Of a stretch of 64,000 bases of DNA, positions 33,905 to 45,690 are shown piece after piece. The stretch's first letter is position 1. Each line of letters starts with the position of its first letter. The notes below the pieces were generated by a model that ran no database searches, was not told the DNA's origin, and was given only the letters and a program-made list of their open reading frames with translations. A program made the translations under genes and the position numbers. Source of the stretch: Thinopyrum elongatum (lineage: Eukaryota; Streptophyta; Magnoliopsida; Poales; Poaceae); contig CM022299.1 in the NCBI GenBank assembly GCA_011799875.1, forward strand, positions 339,541,307 through 339,605,306. The letters are read 5' to 3'.

Positions 33905-34691
33905 CAAATTTGATCTCTCTCTCTCTCATTCTTGATCTGGCACGATCTTGATGTAACCATGGGCTTTGTTAATATAGTCGGATCATATGGTGTTTTCCCC
34001 TCTCTATGTTGTTGTGATGAATTGTGCATTGCTCTTTGAGGTTTCGTCATGTTGGATTTAATATTGGATTTGAGATCACTTGATGTATGTCTTGCATATG
34101 GATACCCATGGTGACAATGGGGTATTCTATTGAGTCACTTGATATATATTTTCGTAATTAACTTGCGGATTCCCGTGGTGACATTGGGGTAATCTAGGCA
34201 CATAGGTTGATACACATATTCGTCCTACTTTCTCAGATGGGAACTTTGGAGTGATTCTTTGTTACACGTGAGGGATTATTATATGATTCAATTATGTTAG
34301 CACTGTTGAGAGATTGCACTAGTAAAAGTATGAACCCTAGGCCTTGTTTCTAAGCATTGCAATACCGTTTGTGCTCACTTTTGTTACTTGCTACCTTGCT
34401 GTTTTTATTATTTTAGATTACAAAAACATATATCTACTATCCATACTGCACTTGTCTCACCATCTCTTCGCCGAACTAGTGCACCTATACAATTTACCAT
34501 TGTATCGGGTGTGTTGGGGACACAAGATATTTCTTGTATTTGATTGCAGGGGTGCTTGAGAGAGACCATCTTCATCCTACGGCTCCCACGGATTGATAAA
34601 CCTTAGGTCGTCCACAAGAGGGAAATTTTCTACTGTCCTACAAAGCTCTACGCTTTGGAGGCCCAACAGAGTCTACAAGAACTAAAGTTGC
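33905..34691 (+). repeat. Gypsy D 5' LTR, main surviving part
   Basis: Matches 56380-57091 closely; shared text includes ggctttgttaatatagtcgg and gttggggacacaagat. It contains the empty CACTA site catgggc at 33958-33964. The last five bases, gttgc, are the target duplication of the solo LTR that follows. Confidence 0.85.
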
Positions 34692-36250
34692 TGATACGTC
34701 CCCAACGTATCTATAAATTTTTTTATTGTTCCATGATGTTATAGTATCAATCTTGGATGTTTTATATACATTTACTAGCAACTTTATATCATTTTTTGGG
34801 ACTAACCTATTGGCATAGTGCCCAGTGCGAGTTGCTATTTTTTGCTTGTTTTTTACTTCGCAGAATATCAATACCAAACGAAGTCCAAATGCCACGAAAC
34901 TCTTTTGAGATTTTTTTCTAGTGATAAAAGACCTTGGAATCTTCTGGAGTACACGAGAGGAGGCCCATGGGACCCACTAGACACTAGGGCGCGTCAGGGG
35001 CTCCGGCGCGCCCTAGTGGGTAGTGGAGCCCACGGGAACCGCCTTGACCTACTTCTGCCTTTATAAATACTCTAAAATCCCAGAAACCCTAGGGGAGTCG
35101 ACGAAACACTTTTTCCACCGCCGCAAGTTCCAGAACCACGACATCCAATCTAGAGGCCTTTTCTGGCACTCTGTTGGAGGGGGCAACAATCACGGAGGGG
35201 TTCTTCATCATCCTTGTTGCCCCTCCGATGATGCGTGAGTAGTTTACCACAGACCTAAGGGTCCTTAGTTAGTAGCTAGATGGCTTCTTCTCTCTTTTTG
35301 ATCTTCAATACAATGTTTTCCTCGATGTTCTTGGAGGTCTATTTGATGTAACTCTTTTTTGCGGTGTGTTTGTTGGGATCCGATGAATTGTGGGTTCATG
35401 ATCAGTTCTATCCATGAATATTAATTGAGTCTTTGCTAAACTCTTTTATGCATGATTGTTATAGCCTCATATTTCTTCTCCGATTTATTGGTTTGGTTTG
35501 GCTAACTAGATTGATTTATCTTGCCATGGGAAGAGGTACTTTATGATGGGTTCGATCTTGCAGCTCTCAATCTCAGTGACAGAAAGAGACATGACACGCA
35601 TGTATCATTGCTATTAAGGGTAACAAGATGGGGTTTATTCATACGTGAGTTTATCTTGTCTACATCATGTCATCGTTCTTATTGCATTACTCTGTTTCTC
35701 CATGAACTTAATACACTAGATGCATGCTGGATAGCGGTCGATGTGTGGAGTAATAGTAGTAGATGCAAAATCCTTTCGGTCTACTAATCTTGGACATGAT
35801 GCCTATATACATGATCATTTCCTAGGATGTCGTCATGATTATTCGCTTTTCTATCAATTGCCCAACAGTAATTTGTTTACCCACCGTACGCTATTTTCTT
35901 GAGAGAAACCTCTAGTGAAAATTACGGCCCCCGGGTCTATTTCCTATCATATTAAAACCAAAAACACCTTGCTGCAATCTTTCTTTATTTTTTGTGTGTT
36001 TTTGTTAGATCTATTTATCAAATCTCATACAATTTAATCTATCCCAATACTGTTGAGGGATTGACAACCCCTGTTACGCGTTGGGTTGCAAGTTTTTGTT
36101 GTTTGTGTGCAGGTGCTGTTTACATAGTGTTGCTTGGTTCTCCTATTGGATTGATAACCTTGGTTTCATAACTGATGGAAATACTTACCTTTGCTATGCT
36201 ACATCATCCCTTCCTCTTCGGGGAAATACCAACGCAGATACAAGCAATCA
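34692..36250 (+). repeat. Solo LTR, A-like family, inserted near the end of the Gypsy D LTR
   Basis: 1,559 bp beginning TGATACGTCCCCAACGTATC and ending caagcaatca. It is flanked by perfect gttgc duplications at 34687-34691 and 36251-36255, and its removal rejoins the D LTR exactly (compare 57086-57108). No internal sequence is present. It is colinear with the LTR at 28220-29798. Confidence 0.9.
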
Positions 36251-36268
36251 GTTGCGTAGTAGACATCA
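36251..36268 (+). repeat. Gypsy D 5' LTR, terminal 18 bases
   Basis: gttgcgtagtagacatca equals the last 18 bases of the 3' LTR (57091-57108) and precedes the primer site. Confidence 0.88.
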
Positions 36269-36278
36269 AGCTCTTTTC

Positions 36279-36297
36279 TGGCGCCGTTGCCAGGGAG
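36279..36297 (+). other. Gypsy D primer-binding site, tRNA-Asp type
   Basis: tggcgccgttgccagggag matches the plant tRNA-Asp 3'-end complement at nearly every position, 10 bases after the LTR end. Confidence 0.88.
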
Positions 36298-36392
36298 GTG
36301 AGTGCTTGAAGGTATATATTTTGATCTTGCAATTGAATCTTTTAGTTTCTTGTTTTTCACTAGGTTGGTTTATAAAACAAAACTATAAAAAA

Positions 36393-37355
36393 ATGGAAGT
36401 GAAGTTGCATCAAGTTCTTTATCTTTATGATGCCTTTCTTGAAAATGATGGATCGGAAAATTGTGCCAAAGTGTTAGAAGAAGAATTCAATAAAATGCTT
36501 GGCATAAAATCCTTGAATGATAAGCATGATTGCAATGATATTAGTATGAATTCTTTCAATATCCATGATGCTAATGATATGCAAAACCATAAGCTTGGGG
36601 ATGCTATGTTTGATGAAGATGATCTTTTTAGTCCCCCTACTTTTGATGAGCAAATTTATTATGATGATATCATGCCTCCTATTTATGATGATTACAATGA
36701 TGAAAGTGGGTTTGGAAGAGTGTCAAATCTAGCTAGTAATGATCCCACTATTTTGGAGGGTGTTGAATCTTATTGGAATAATGATAAAAGTGGATTTGGA
36801 GGGGTGATGACTTTATTTAGTGATGAATCCACTACTTTGGAAGATGTGTCAATTAATTATTATGAGAACAAAGTTGCTATCTATGATGATTATTGTGATG
36901 ACATGTATTCTATAAGAAGTAACGATAACCATGAAACTTGTCATTATGATTTGAATGATGAATTGAGCTATGATAGTTATTTTGTTGAATTTACTCCCAC
37001 TATTATGAATGAGAAATTTGCTTATGTGGAGAGTAATAAAAAAATTATGCTTGTGGATCATGAAAAGAATGCTTTATGTGAAAGTTATATTGTTGAATTC
37101 ATTCATGATGCTACTGAAAATTATTATGAGAGAGGAACATATGCTTGTAGGCTTCTCAATAATATAAAGTTTCCTCTCTATGTGTTGAAAGTTTTGGAGT
37201 CATGCTTGTTTTGCCTTCCTATGCTAGTTGATTCTTGCTCCCATAAGTTGTTTGCTCACAAAATCCCTATGCATAGGAAGTGTGTTAGGCTTAAATGTTC
37301 TTGCCATGTGATTCATAATGCTCTCTTGCATGTTGCAATTACTATTTTTATGTGA
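36393..37355 (+). CDS. Gypsy D open frame, 320 codons, function unknown
   Basis: Intact frame from ATG 36393 (MEVKLHQVLYLYDAFLENDG) to TGA 37353-37355. It opens further upstream into the solo LTR, but this ATG follows the primer site and fits a transcript start. The N-terminal ~60 residues are mixed. The central ~170 are strongly acidic and rich in Asp, Asn and Tyr (DEDDLFSPPTFDEQIYYDD), with two related segments at DESGFGRVSNLASNDPTILE and DKSGFGGVMTLFSDESTTLE. The C-terminus is Cys/His-rich and more hydrophobic (HRKCVRLKCSCHVIHNALLH). No gag, protease, RT or integrase motif is visible. Position suggests a gag-like or accessory protein of a non-autonomous family. An intact frame in an otherwise dead element is notable. 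Confidence 0.6.
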   Translation: MEVKLHQVLYLYDAFLENDGSENCAKVLEEEFNKMLGIKSLNDKHDCNDISMNSFNIHDANDMQNHKLGDAMFDEDDLFSPPTFDEQIYYDDIMPPIYDDYNDESGFGRVSNLASNDPTILEGVESYWNNDKSGFGGVMTLFSDESTTLEDVSINYYENKVAIYDDYCDDMYSIRSNDNHETCHYDLNDELSYDSYFVEFTPTIMNEKFAYVESNKKIMLVDHEKNALCESYIVEFIHDATENYYERGTYACRLLNNIKFPLYVLKVLESCLFCLPMLVDSCSHKLFAHKIPMHRKCVRLKCSCHVIHNALLHVAITIFM

Positions 37356-40316
37356 GCATCATTAAAATCATCATGCCTAGCGAAAAAGGCATTAAAGAAA
37401 AGCGCTTATTGGGAGACAAACCCATACTTATACCTACTGTTTTTGTGTGTTCACATAATCGGGAAACCCATACTTTGTAGTAATCATGTTTTATAGCTTT
37501 TGTTTCAATAAAGTGCCAAGTAAAGCCTTTGGGATAGTGTGGATGATAGTTGACTTGATTCTGTGCAAAAACGAAAACTTTTGCACTCAGTCCAGATATT
37601 TCTATAAATCACTGGAACGTGCTTTTGATCTAATTTTTTTCACATAATATTGATATATAAATTTCCTATGTTTCACCAATTGTTCATAATTTTTAGAGTT
37701 GCATAAGTATGGTATTTGTTCAGATCATTACAGACTGTTCTATTTTTGACAGATTCTCTTTTCAATGCATAGTTTGCTTGTTTTATAGTTTCTATGGCTT
37801 ATATTGGTCAATATAAATTGTGGAAGGATAGAGTACAGTAGGAATTTTGTGAGAAAAATTATGAATCTTGACTTGACAGTACCCAAGTGAATGATTTATT
37901 TTATCATTCTAACCCATCTCACGAAGTTCCGTTAAATTTTGTGTGATTGAAGTTTTCAAGTTTTCAGTGAGATATTGATATGAGTAGAATAAGGAGCGGC
38001 AATACGCTAAGCTTGGGATGCCCAAGGCACCCCAAGGTAATATTCAAGGAAGACCCAAGCAACTAAGCTTGGGGATGCCCCGGAAGGCATCCCCTTTTTC
38101 ATCTTCAACATTATCGGTAACGTCACTCCGGACTATATTTTTATTCATCACATGATATCTGTTTTGCTTGGATTTTCTTGTTGTTATTTAGAGTAATGTT
38201 TTGTATCTTTTATTTCAATAAAAGTGTCAAGTATAGCCTTTTCCATGCTCAGTTTGCAAGTATATGAGTTGTTGTTTCAAAATAGAAAGTTTTCTAATAT
38301 TGTCTGAATTCTCTAGAAAAGTCAGGATGTGATAAAATCTTGAAATTTTGACACAGTATGCTATGATAAATTTTCTTCAGTGTGCTAAATTTTCAGAGTT
38401 TTGGAGTTCAATAAGTATGAACTTTTCTTTATCCTTTACAAACTCTTTTGTTTAGACACATTGATGTTATGTTTGCATATGTTTGCTTGTTTAATGATTC
38501 TATTTGAGGATAGGAGTGTTAAATATGCAGAGGCATTTAGTATGCAATGTTTAATTTTAATTTTATTAATTTTTTACAGTAGAGAATGATAAGGTTTTGC
38601 ATTGATTTATACTAACTTATCTCACGAGTTCTTGTCGAGTTTTGTGTGGATGAAGTTTTTAAGATTTAGGGAAACCGTGATATGAGTGGAATTAAGGAGA
38701 CACAAGAGCTCAAGCTTGGGGATGCCAAAGGCTCCCCAAGATAATATTCCAAGATTCTGAAGCATCTAAGCTTGGGGATGCCCCGGTAGGCATCACACCT
38801 TTCTTCGTCAACAACTATCGGTTAGTCTCGCTTGAGCCTAAGTTTTTACTTGTTCACATGATGTGTGCTATCCTTGGTGTGTCCTTTATTTTAATTTTAT
38901 TTTTTATTTGAATAAATATTTAGATGTGAAAGTTTTAAATGAGAGATAGTCTTCACATAGCTACTTAATTGTTTAACTACTCATTGATCTTCACTTAAAT
39001 CTTTTGGAGTAGTTTGTCATTTACTCTTGTCCTTCACTTATATCCTAAGAGTAAATTGGTGAATGAATTGAATATCATAAATCTCAAATTATATATGTTT
39101 CATATGCTTGTCCCATGGGGAGTAATGACTTCACATATAAGAAGTAGAAGCAGTAAAATTTATTGGAAGTTAGAAAACACAACATTGGTCACTTGAACAA
39201 TTCATGAAAGAATAATGAAGGAAGAGAGATTTCACATATAAATATACTATCTTGGACATCTTCTATGATTGTGAGCCCCCATTAATTATTTTCAAACTTG
39301 ATCAAGTACTTCATGTTGGACAAGGAATACAACATAATGGGTTATGTTTGTTTATATTCACATAGAAGTTATATTGTCATGGACTCTAACATGTGGTGCT
39401 TGCTCATAATCTTTGGCTAGCCAAAATTTCGTACTAAGTAGAGATACTACTTATGCATCAAAAAACCCTTAAACCCAATTTCTTGCCATGAGAGTCCACT
39501 ATATCCACCTATGGATTGAATAAGATCCTTCAAGTAAGTTGTCATTGGTGCAAAAAGCAATAAAAATTGCTCCTAAATATGTATGATCTTATATTGCAAG
39601 GGAAAATAAGCTTTGTATGAACTTGTGATTGTAAAGAAATAAAACTGACGGGCTGCATAATAAAGGTTACTATCTCAAGGGGCAATACAAAGTGGCGTTC
39701 CTTTGCAATAAGGCTTGCACATCCAAAAATCAAAAGCGCATGACAACCTCTGCTTCCCTCTACGAAGGGCCTATCTTTTACTTTTCAGTTTTTACTTTTA
39801 TGCAAGAGTCAATAGTATTCATCCACATTTCAACCTCAATTATTCTCCACTTGGCAAGCATCATGTGGTAGGGAATAATCCAGGCACATATATCCAGTTG
39901 AATATAGGTAATCGTGAGTTATTGTTATTGACATTATCTCTATGATAAGCAAGTTAGGAGGCGAAACATTAAGCCCCTATCTTCCTATGTGTTTGACTGA
40001 AATAGTTTGTTCTAAAAATATGCTTTGAGTGTCAGCAATCATGGAATACTAAATGATAGTTGAGTATGTGGAATTTGCTAAATCAAAGCTCTTACATAGA
40101 CCCTTCTTGAAAATAAGATGAATTGCAATTGTTTGATGACTCAGAACATAGTTTGTTAGTTTTCAAGAAAGTTTATGGTGTATACTTTGACATGTGAATA
40201 GCTTCCTACTTGAACATGAGAAGTTTTATGAGATGAGCTACTGTTTATGATATATAATGATGTTAGAAAAAGTGATTGGAATTATCATTTACCTACTCGA
40301 GGAAGAGCAGGCATTA
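37356..40316 (+). other. Gypsy D non-coding internal region with polypurine-like repeats
   Basis: About 3 kb with no convincing coding frame. It contains two paired polypurine-like blocks, at about 38010-38095 and 38710-38790. Each has two aagcttgggatgcc-type copies flanking a middle block resembling ccccaaggtaatattc, followed by complementary ggcatcccc-type text that could pair. Confidence 0.7.
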
Positions 40317-40329
40317 AGCTTGGGGATGC
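40317..40329 (+). other. Gypsy D polypurine tract
   Basis: agcttggggatgc lies directly before the 3' LTR start TGATACGTCTCC and would prime plus-strand synthesis. The same text precedes the 3' LTR of Gypsy A. Confidence 0.75.
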
Positions 40330-40954
40330 TGATACGTCTCCAACGTATCTATAATTTATGAAGTATTCATGCCATATTTACCTAAGTTCTACATGGTTTT
40401 GGTGCACTTTTATATGATTTTTATGGACTAACGTATTGACCTAGTGCCCAGTGCCAGTTCATGTTTTTTTGGTTATTTTTTGTTTCATAGAAAATCCATA
40501 CCAAACGAAGTCCAATTGCCACAAAACTTTACGATGATTTTTTATGGACCAAAGAGACCCACGATGTGCCAGAGGTGGACCAGAAGGTGGCCTGGGGAGC
40601 CACGAGCCTGGGGGCGTGCCCCCTGAGATCGTCGGTCCCTCGTGGGCCCCCCTGGCGTCAATCCAATGCAGATAATTCTTATAAATACCAAAACGCCCGA
40701 AACTTGACCTAGATGAGTTGTTCCGCCGCCCTAAGCCTCTGTTCCGAAGCGATCTCATCCAGAGCCCTGTTCTGGCACCCTCCGAAGGTGGAAATCATCA
40801 CCAGAAGCCAACTTCATCATCCCGGTGGTCTCCATGATGAGGAGGGAGTAGTTCACCCTCGAGAATGAGTGTATGTACCAGTAGTTATGTGTTTGATCTC
40901 TCTTTCTCTATCTCTCTCGTGTCCTTGGTCTGGCATGATCTTAATGTAACCATG
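40330..40954 (+). repeat. Gypsy D 3' LTR, left part
   Basis: Starts TGATACGTCTCCAACGTATC and runs to taaccatg, where the CACTA element begins. The last three bases (atg, 40952-40954) are duplicated at 56377-56379. It continues at 56380. Confidence 0.85.
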
Positions 40955-41117
40955 CACTATGCAGGATGCTGCTAATGCGACACTACAATCAGAGACCCTT
41001 CGACAAAACTGTGTGCGATGCATTAATCACAAACGATGATGTAAAAAACCGTCAAAAAAGATGCAAAACGTTTGCGATGGCGGATACATCAAACACGGTT
41101 CAGATTTTAGTTGTGTG

Positions 41118-41445
41118 TGCGATGCGGGGCATACGGTTCAGTTCAATGAACTATTTGCGATGAGGCAGAACAACAGAAACGGGCAGCCAGATGAAGGCGT
41201 GTGCGATATACGGCATACAGTTCACTCGGATAAATTGTTTGTGATGAGGCGGAACAACAAAAACAGGCAGCCAGATGAAGCTATGTGCGATATACGGCAT
41301 ACAGTTCACTCGGATGAACTGTTTGTGATTAGACAACACAAAAGAAACAGTCAGCCAGATCAAGGTGTGTGCGATATACAGCATACGGTTCACTCGGATG
41401 AACTGTTTGCGTTGAGCAAAGAGAACAAAATCGGTTCAATTTAAC
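41118..41445 (+). repeat. 84-bp tandem repeats, CACTA 5' subterminal region
   Basis: About four units with gcgatatacggcatacagtt and ggcagccagatgaag; 84 bp is a multiple of three, so one frame reads through as a 28-residue repeat. Units carry an inverted repeat, cagttca ... tgaactg. Such subterminal repeats are the usual transposase-binding regions of CACTA elements. The open frame over them is probably incidental. Confidence 0.8.
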
Positions 41446-43600
41446 AAGATGTGTGTGATACGCGGCAAACGGGTCTGTAATCAGAAATGTGTGCGAAGAC
41501 CAATAATAACACAGACGATTGCTGCTAATAAGCTGTGTGTGTTGTGGGCAAACGCTTGCTGGTATACAATTGTCAGGGATTGATGAAATCATCACCGACG
41601 GCTTCCCTAGTATGGTCCGTGTGCGATGTCATTGCACACAGAACAACGACATATGTACTTATAACTTAGAAGGACTTGATTCCATAAATAGATTGAACAT
41701 CCAATTACATAGGTGGCTAGTACACACATGACCTTTGCACACACCAAAGTATGTTCCAAAATGCCTAGAAAACTCAAATAATGTATAAAAAGGGAAAACG
41801 AACCCTGAATAATTTCATATTTTTAGGACGATGCTCCTATAGTTGCATGTTGCCTCTGTAAAATAAATCAAGGCGGGAAGAGACATCGTATGTCGTTTCG
41901 CACACATAGGTGACAAGTTCCCTCTCGGAACCATGAGCCTTTTTGAGAGAAGCTCCAATTTATAAGAAGTTTATACCAAAACTTGTCCCAAATTGGACTA
42001 TTTTTTTACCACAGCATGTTGGTGCCATGTCATAACACCATGCCAAGTTTCATGATTTTGAGGCGAGTTTTGGATTTACAGTAATTTTAAAACCAGGTTT
42101 CTCAATGTTTACTGTCGAGTCGGCACCGCCCTAGATAGGCTTTTTCCTCGTGGGTCCCAAATGACAAATCCAAATCTATCACTACCATGCAGCTTTTCTT
42201 ATTAAGAATTACAGCCCATTTGGTGTGCTAGCTGAAAATAAGTTTGTGGGTGCTGGCGGGCGCTAAGAACTTGCGGGTTCTGTAATGAACAAAAATCTCA
42301 AGGATCCCGCGAGAGTTATGTTCTTTCCCTATGTTGTGAATGCTTATAATATTTATGTCTTAATTAAAGAAAGGGCAAGCCATTGGCCCAGTATGAAAGA
42401 AAATATGGGTCAAAGCCGAGTTGAAAAGGGCAACAATATCTAACTCCAGCTTACAAACAGTACAAAAGCACGAGGATTAATTGCTCATCAGGTTTAGACA
42501 AAATCCAGATTGAATAGGACAATGACATCTAACTCAACCAAAGTTTTCGGCAGTCACAATCAAATGGATCGGTCTGATCCATAAAATCAAGATCCCAGTA
42601 CAAAAATTCTAGTGCTCCATGATGACGACAAGCCGTTGTAAATAGAAGCCGAGCACGATTAGAAGCCCTTAGGTCCACCTGAAACTTCTTTTTATGCTGT
42701 TCAACACTTGCAGCCGTGAGAAATTTCCTGTCGAAAAACTTAATCCTCACGGACAATAGTGCCCTCGCATTCAACATGAAGAATGTGCCCTCACGGACAA
42801 TACGGACCAGTGGGAGCGAGGCGGGCGGCAGTCAAAGGCTGTCTCGCCTCGCGGTGGGCCTGCGCGGCAGACTTCTGGCATTCCTACCATCATTTCACAC
42901 AGCTACTCGCACGCCTCCGGTGATAATGCGCAGCGAAAATGCCTCCCGTCAATTCACACACCTGCATGCACGCCTCCCGGTCTGCCTGCACGGCGGACTG
43001 CTCGCATGCGTCCCGTCAACTCACGCCTGCTCGCACGGCACACGGGGCACGTGGCAGCACATATTTTTTTTTGTTTTTTGATGATTCATTCTGCCCTTTA
43101 CTGCTTAACCAAAGCATGGCACGGTCTAACACACACGGTCCGAATAAATAATCCGTATGAGATATTGGTTGCCAGTTATTAACAATCTCCCGTTTGTAAG
43201 AAGATTATATCAAAACTTGTCTCAAATTTGATGAAAAAATACAATATCACAGTCTACTGGTGTCCATATATGACACCACGATAAGTTTCATGAATTTCAA
43301 CTAAGTTTTGGATTTATTGAATTTGAAAAATCAATATTCTCAATGTTTTGAAATCTCTTGCACGGGGAAACATGCACCCAGGGACACACATATGATTTTG
43401 CAATCCATTTTGGTGCACACATGTAGCTCAAATTTGAGTTTTGCACATTAAATCCCTAGGAAATCAATCAATGTATAAAACGGGTCGAATGATCTCTGTT
43501 TTTTTTAAACTTTAACACGACACTCCTTTGGTCACATGTTTACTGCAGAAAAAGTTTGACATGCCTCAGAGTGGTGCCGGGATGTGTGTCTCTGTGTGTG
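41446..43600. other. CACTA interior, non-coding, with two diverged duplicated blocks
   Basis: Blocks at about 41735-41890 and 41950-42110 reappear, diverged and in swapped order, at about 43370-43580 and 43175-43350. Between them, 42230-43150 holds unrelated sequence with a GC-rich part and an 82-codon minus-strand frame (42529-42777) whose product I do not recognise. A 13-base repeat ctcacggacaata occurs near 42748 and 42790. Confidence 0.5.
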
Positions 43601-44546
43601 TGCGGGGGGGGGGGGTCCGGCAGTACACTACTAGTCGCGAGCCTCCGTGATGTGGGATTTATTGATCATTTTGTGAGTCATGTATATATGCCACATCAAA
43701 GTCGTGAATTGGTTATTTAAAGCATTACACAACCCTTTCATACATACATGTTCGGGCCACATGCATGCATTGGTGGTCCTCTCGGACACTCCCTAGTGCG
43801 GTTAGCTGCGACGTGCCCATTCGTTAGCCCGCAAAGGTTTTTAGTTTCCACCGACAATGAGAGGCATCGGACCAAAGGTGGATTCATCTTAGCATGTGTG
43901 TTACTGTGTGGATCATGGTGAGATTCCATATCAAAGTTCGGGCACGTGCGTACACATGAGTCTCTCCCACCGGCTCGAAGTGAGGGGGCTACGCATATCG
44001 TGAACCTCTGTGTAGTGCGTTTTTGGTTTGCGAAGCATGTGCCACGTCAAAGTTGTGCATTGGGTATTCAAACATCACACAACACACGACAACATGCATG
44101 CACGCGGTGGTTGTCCTATGAGACTCGCTCGCGTGTGACTCTCTCTGTGGGCCCGCGAGTCTTCGTCGATCAATTGAACGTACAACGAGAGAGAGGTTAA
44201 TTTGACCAACAAGGATGGTTCTTTTTTTGTTTGTGTTACGTGTGTGCACGGTAGGAGTATGTAGTAGATGTCAAAGAGGGGGCAACATGTATACTCTCTA
44301 TATATGTGTCATAACCTCGCTCCATGTGGGGACTTTCCGGTTCCCGAGGCAGGTGCCACATCAAAGTTGTGTATTGGTATTCAAACATCACGCAATACCA
44401 TGCAGGTGGTGGTTGCCCTATAGGAATTCACTCGCGTGCGGCGCTTCCATGTGTGGGCCCGCGAGATTGTCCTCCATCACTTTGACTCAACGAGAAAGAG
44501 GTTAATTTGACCATCAAAGAATGACGATTCTTTTTGGTTTGTGCTA
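43600..44546. repeat. Tandem array of 320-360 bp units, left part
   Basis: Units carry an anchor like gccacatcaaagttgtg, here at about 43690, 44040 and 44355, followed by a bare repeat of cattgggtattcaaacatc, a gtgggcccgcgag block and a gagagaggttaatttgacc block. The array stops in tatata sequence at about 44547 and resumes after 48956. Confidence 0.78.
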
Positions 44547-44717
44547 TTTTATATATATATATATATATAAAATTCTGTTACCGTCGGGCCCTATATACAA
44601 GCCCACGGTGATTTCCCCCCTGGAAAAGAGAAAAAGCAAACGACCCACTAACCCCACGGTTCCCACTTATCTCCCTCGATCCCGACCACCCCACGCGCGC
44701 CCCTCCGCCCCCCATCT

Positions 44718-44808
44718 CCGGCGACGCGCCGCGCCCCCCGCTTCCAACCTCCGGCGCCGCGCCGCGCCCCCCGCCTCCAACCTCCGGCGCCGCGCCGCGC
44801 CCCCCGCC
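44718..44808. repeat. 33-bp GC-rich tandem repeat
   Basis: Nearly three copies of a unit containing cgccgcgccccccgcctcc. It lies in a GC-rich island (about 44680-45230) inside the insert. The island resembles the GC-rich 5' end of grass genes, but overlapping frames on both strands have no recognisable domain, so I call no CDS. Confidence 0.7.
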
Positions 44809-45504
44809 CGGTGACGCGCCGCCGTCCGGCCTCCTCCCCAGCGCGCCACCGCCCGGCTCCCTCCCGGCGACGCGCCTCCAGACTCCCTCTTTCCCCGCCA
44901 ATGTACGCTACATGACCCGAGCGCCCGGCTGCCGCATACGAGGTTGCGCGCTGCCGCCGGCCCAACCGTCTCCGTCTGGATCCCCCGCCTCCCACCGTGG
45001 CTCCTCGTCGCCACCATGGGATCCCAGCCGGCAGCCTCCCCCGAGCGCCCTGTGCCCGGCCGCCTCGCTTCCATCACCGGTCGTCGCCCCTCCACCATGC
45101 CTCCTCCCACAACCCCGATCCGGTTCCAGCGACCTCCACCAGGATGCACGTCGGTATCACCGTGGTCACATCGGCAGTCCAACTGGTCGCTCCGTGGCCG
45201 GTCGCTCAAAGTGCTGCGTATAGGCCACCCCGTGCTCTACCCCTGGGCCTGGCTCAGCTTTCTCCCTCCCATGCTATCTCTCATCTGCCTAATTGTCCTG
45301 CTCTGTTCCATCTCCTGAGCTATTGATCATGCATCAACTCTCTCGCTATGTGGTGTTCTTGCTCCCTCTCTCGTAGCTACAACATGGTCACAGACTAGCT
45401 GATGGATCCAAAAAATGATTATGGATAATTGTTGTTCTGATCTCTAGTTTCTATGAACTGATGGGTAAGATTCTCTCTCTCATGCTCTCTCTCTCTCTCC
45501 TCAT

Positions 45505-45690
45505 CCTTTGTAGTTTGTGTGAACTGATAGTTTAGACTCGATGAAATCCGTTGTTTGTAGTTTGTGTGTACTGATAGTTGAAACTATGAATTCCATGCTT
45601 TGTAGTTTGTATGAACTGATAGTTAAGACTCGATGAACTCCATGCTTTGTAGTTTGTGTGAACTGATAGTTGAGACCTCGAAGAGTTGTC
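45505..45690 (+). repeat. Minisatellite, ~47-bp units
   Basis: About four copies of a unit containing tttgtagtttgtgtgaactg and atagttgagactcgatgaac, with a few substitutions each. No coding frame. Confidence 0.75.

Noticed and set aside
36279..36297. tRNA-like sequence
   Set aside because: It is a primer-binding site complementary to the tRNA-Asp 3' end; no cloverleaf. The same applies to 4918, 14365, 18487, 28191 and 31842.
40981..40995. CACTACAATCAGAG as the true CACTA terminus
   Set aside because: The preceding cga does not match the atg after the 3' end, whereas 40955 gives matching atg duplications and rebuilds the empty site.
41118..41445. CRISPR-like regular repeats
   Set aside because: The units are contiguous 84-bp tandem repeats without unique spacers, in a plant transposon.
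42529..42777. 82-codon minus-strand frame as a gene
   Set aside because: No start context, domain or neighbouring exon recognised; mentioned but not called.
44667..45209. 180-codon Arg/Gly-rich minus-strand frame
   Set aside because: Composed of GC-rich 33-bp repeats with frames open on several phases and both strands, no domain.
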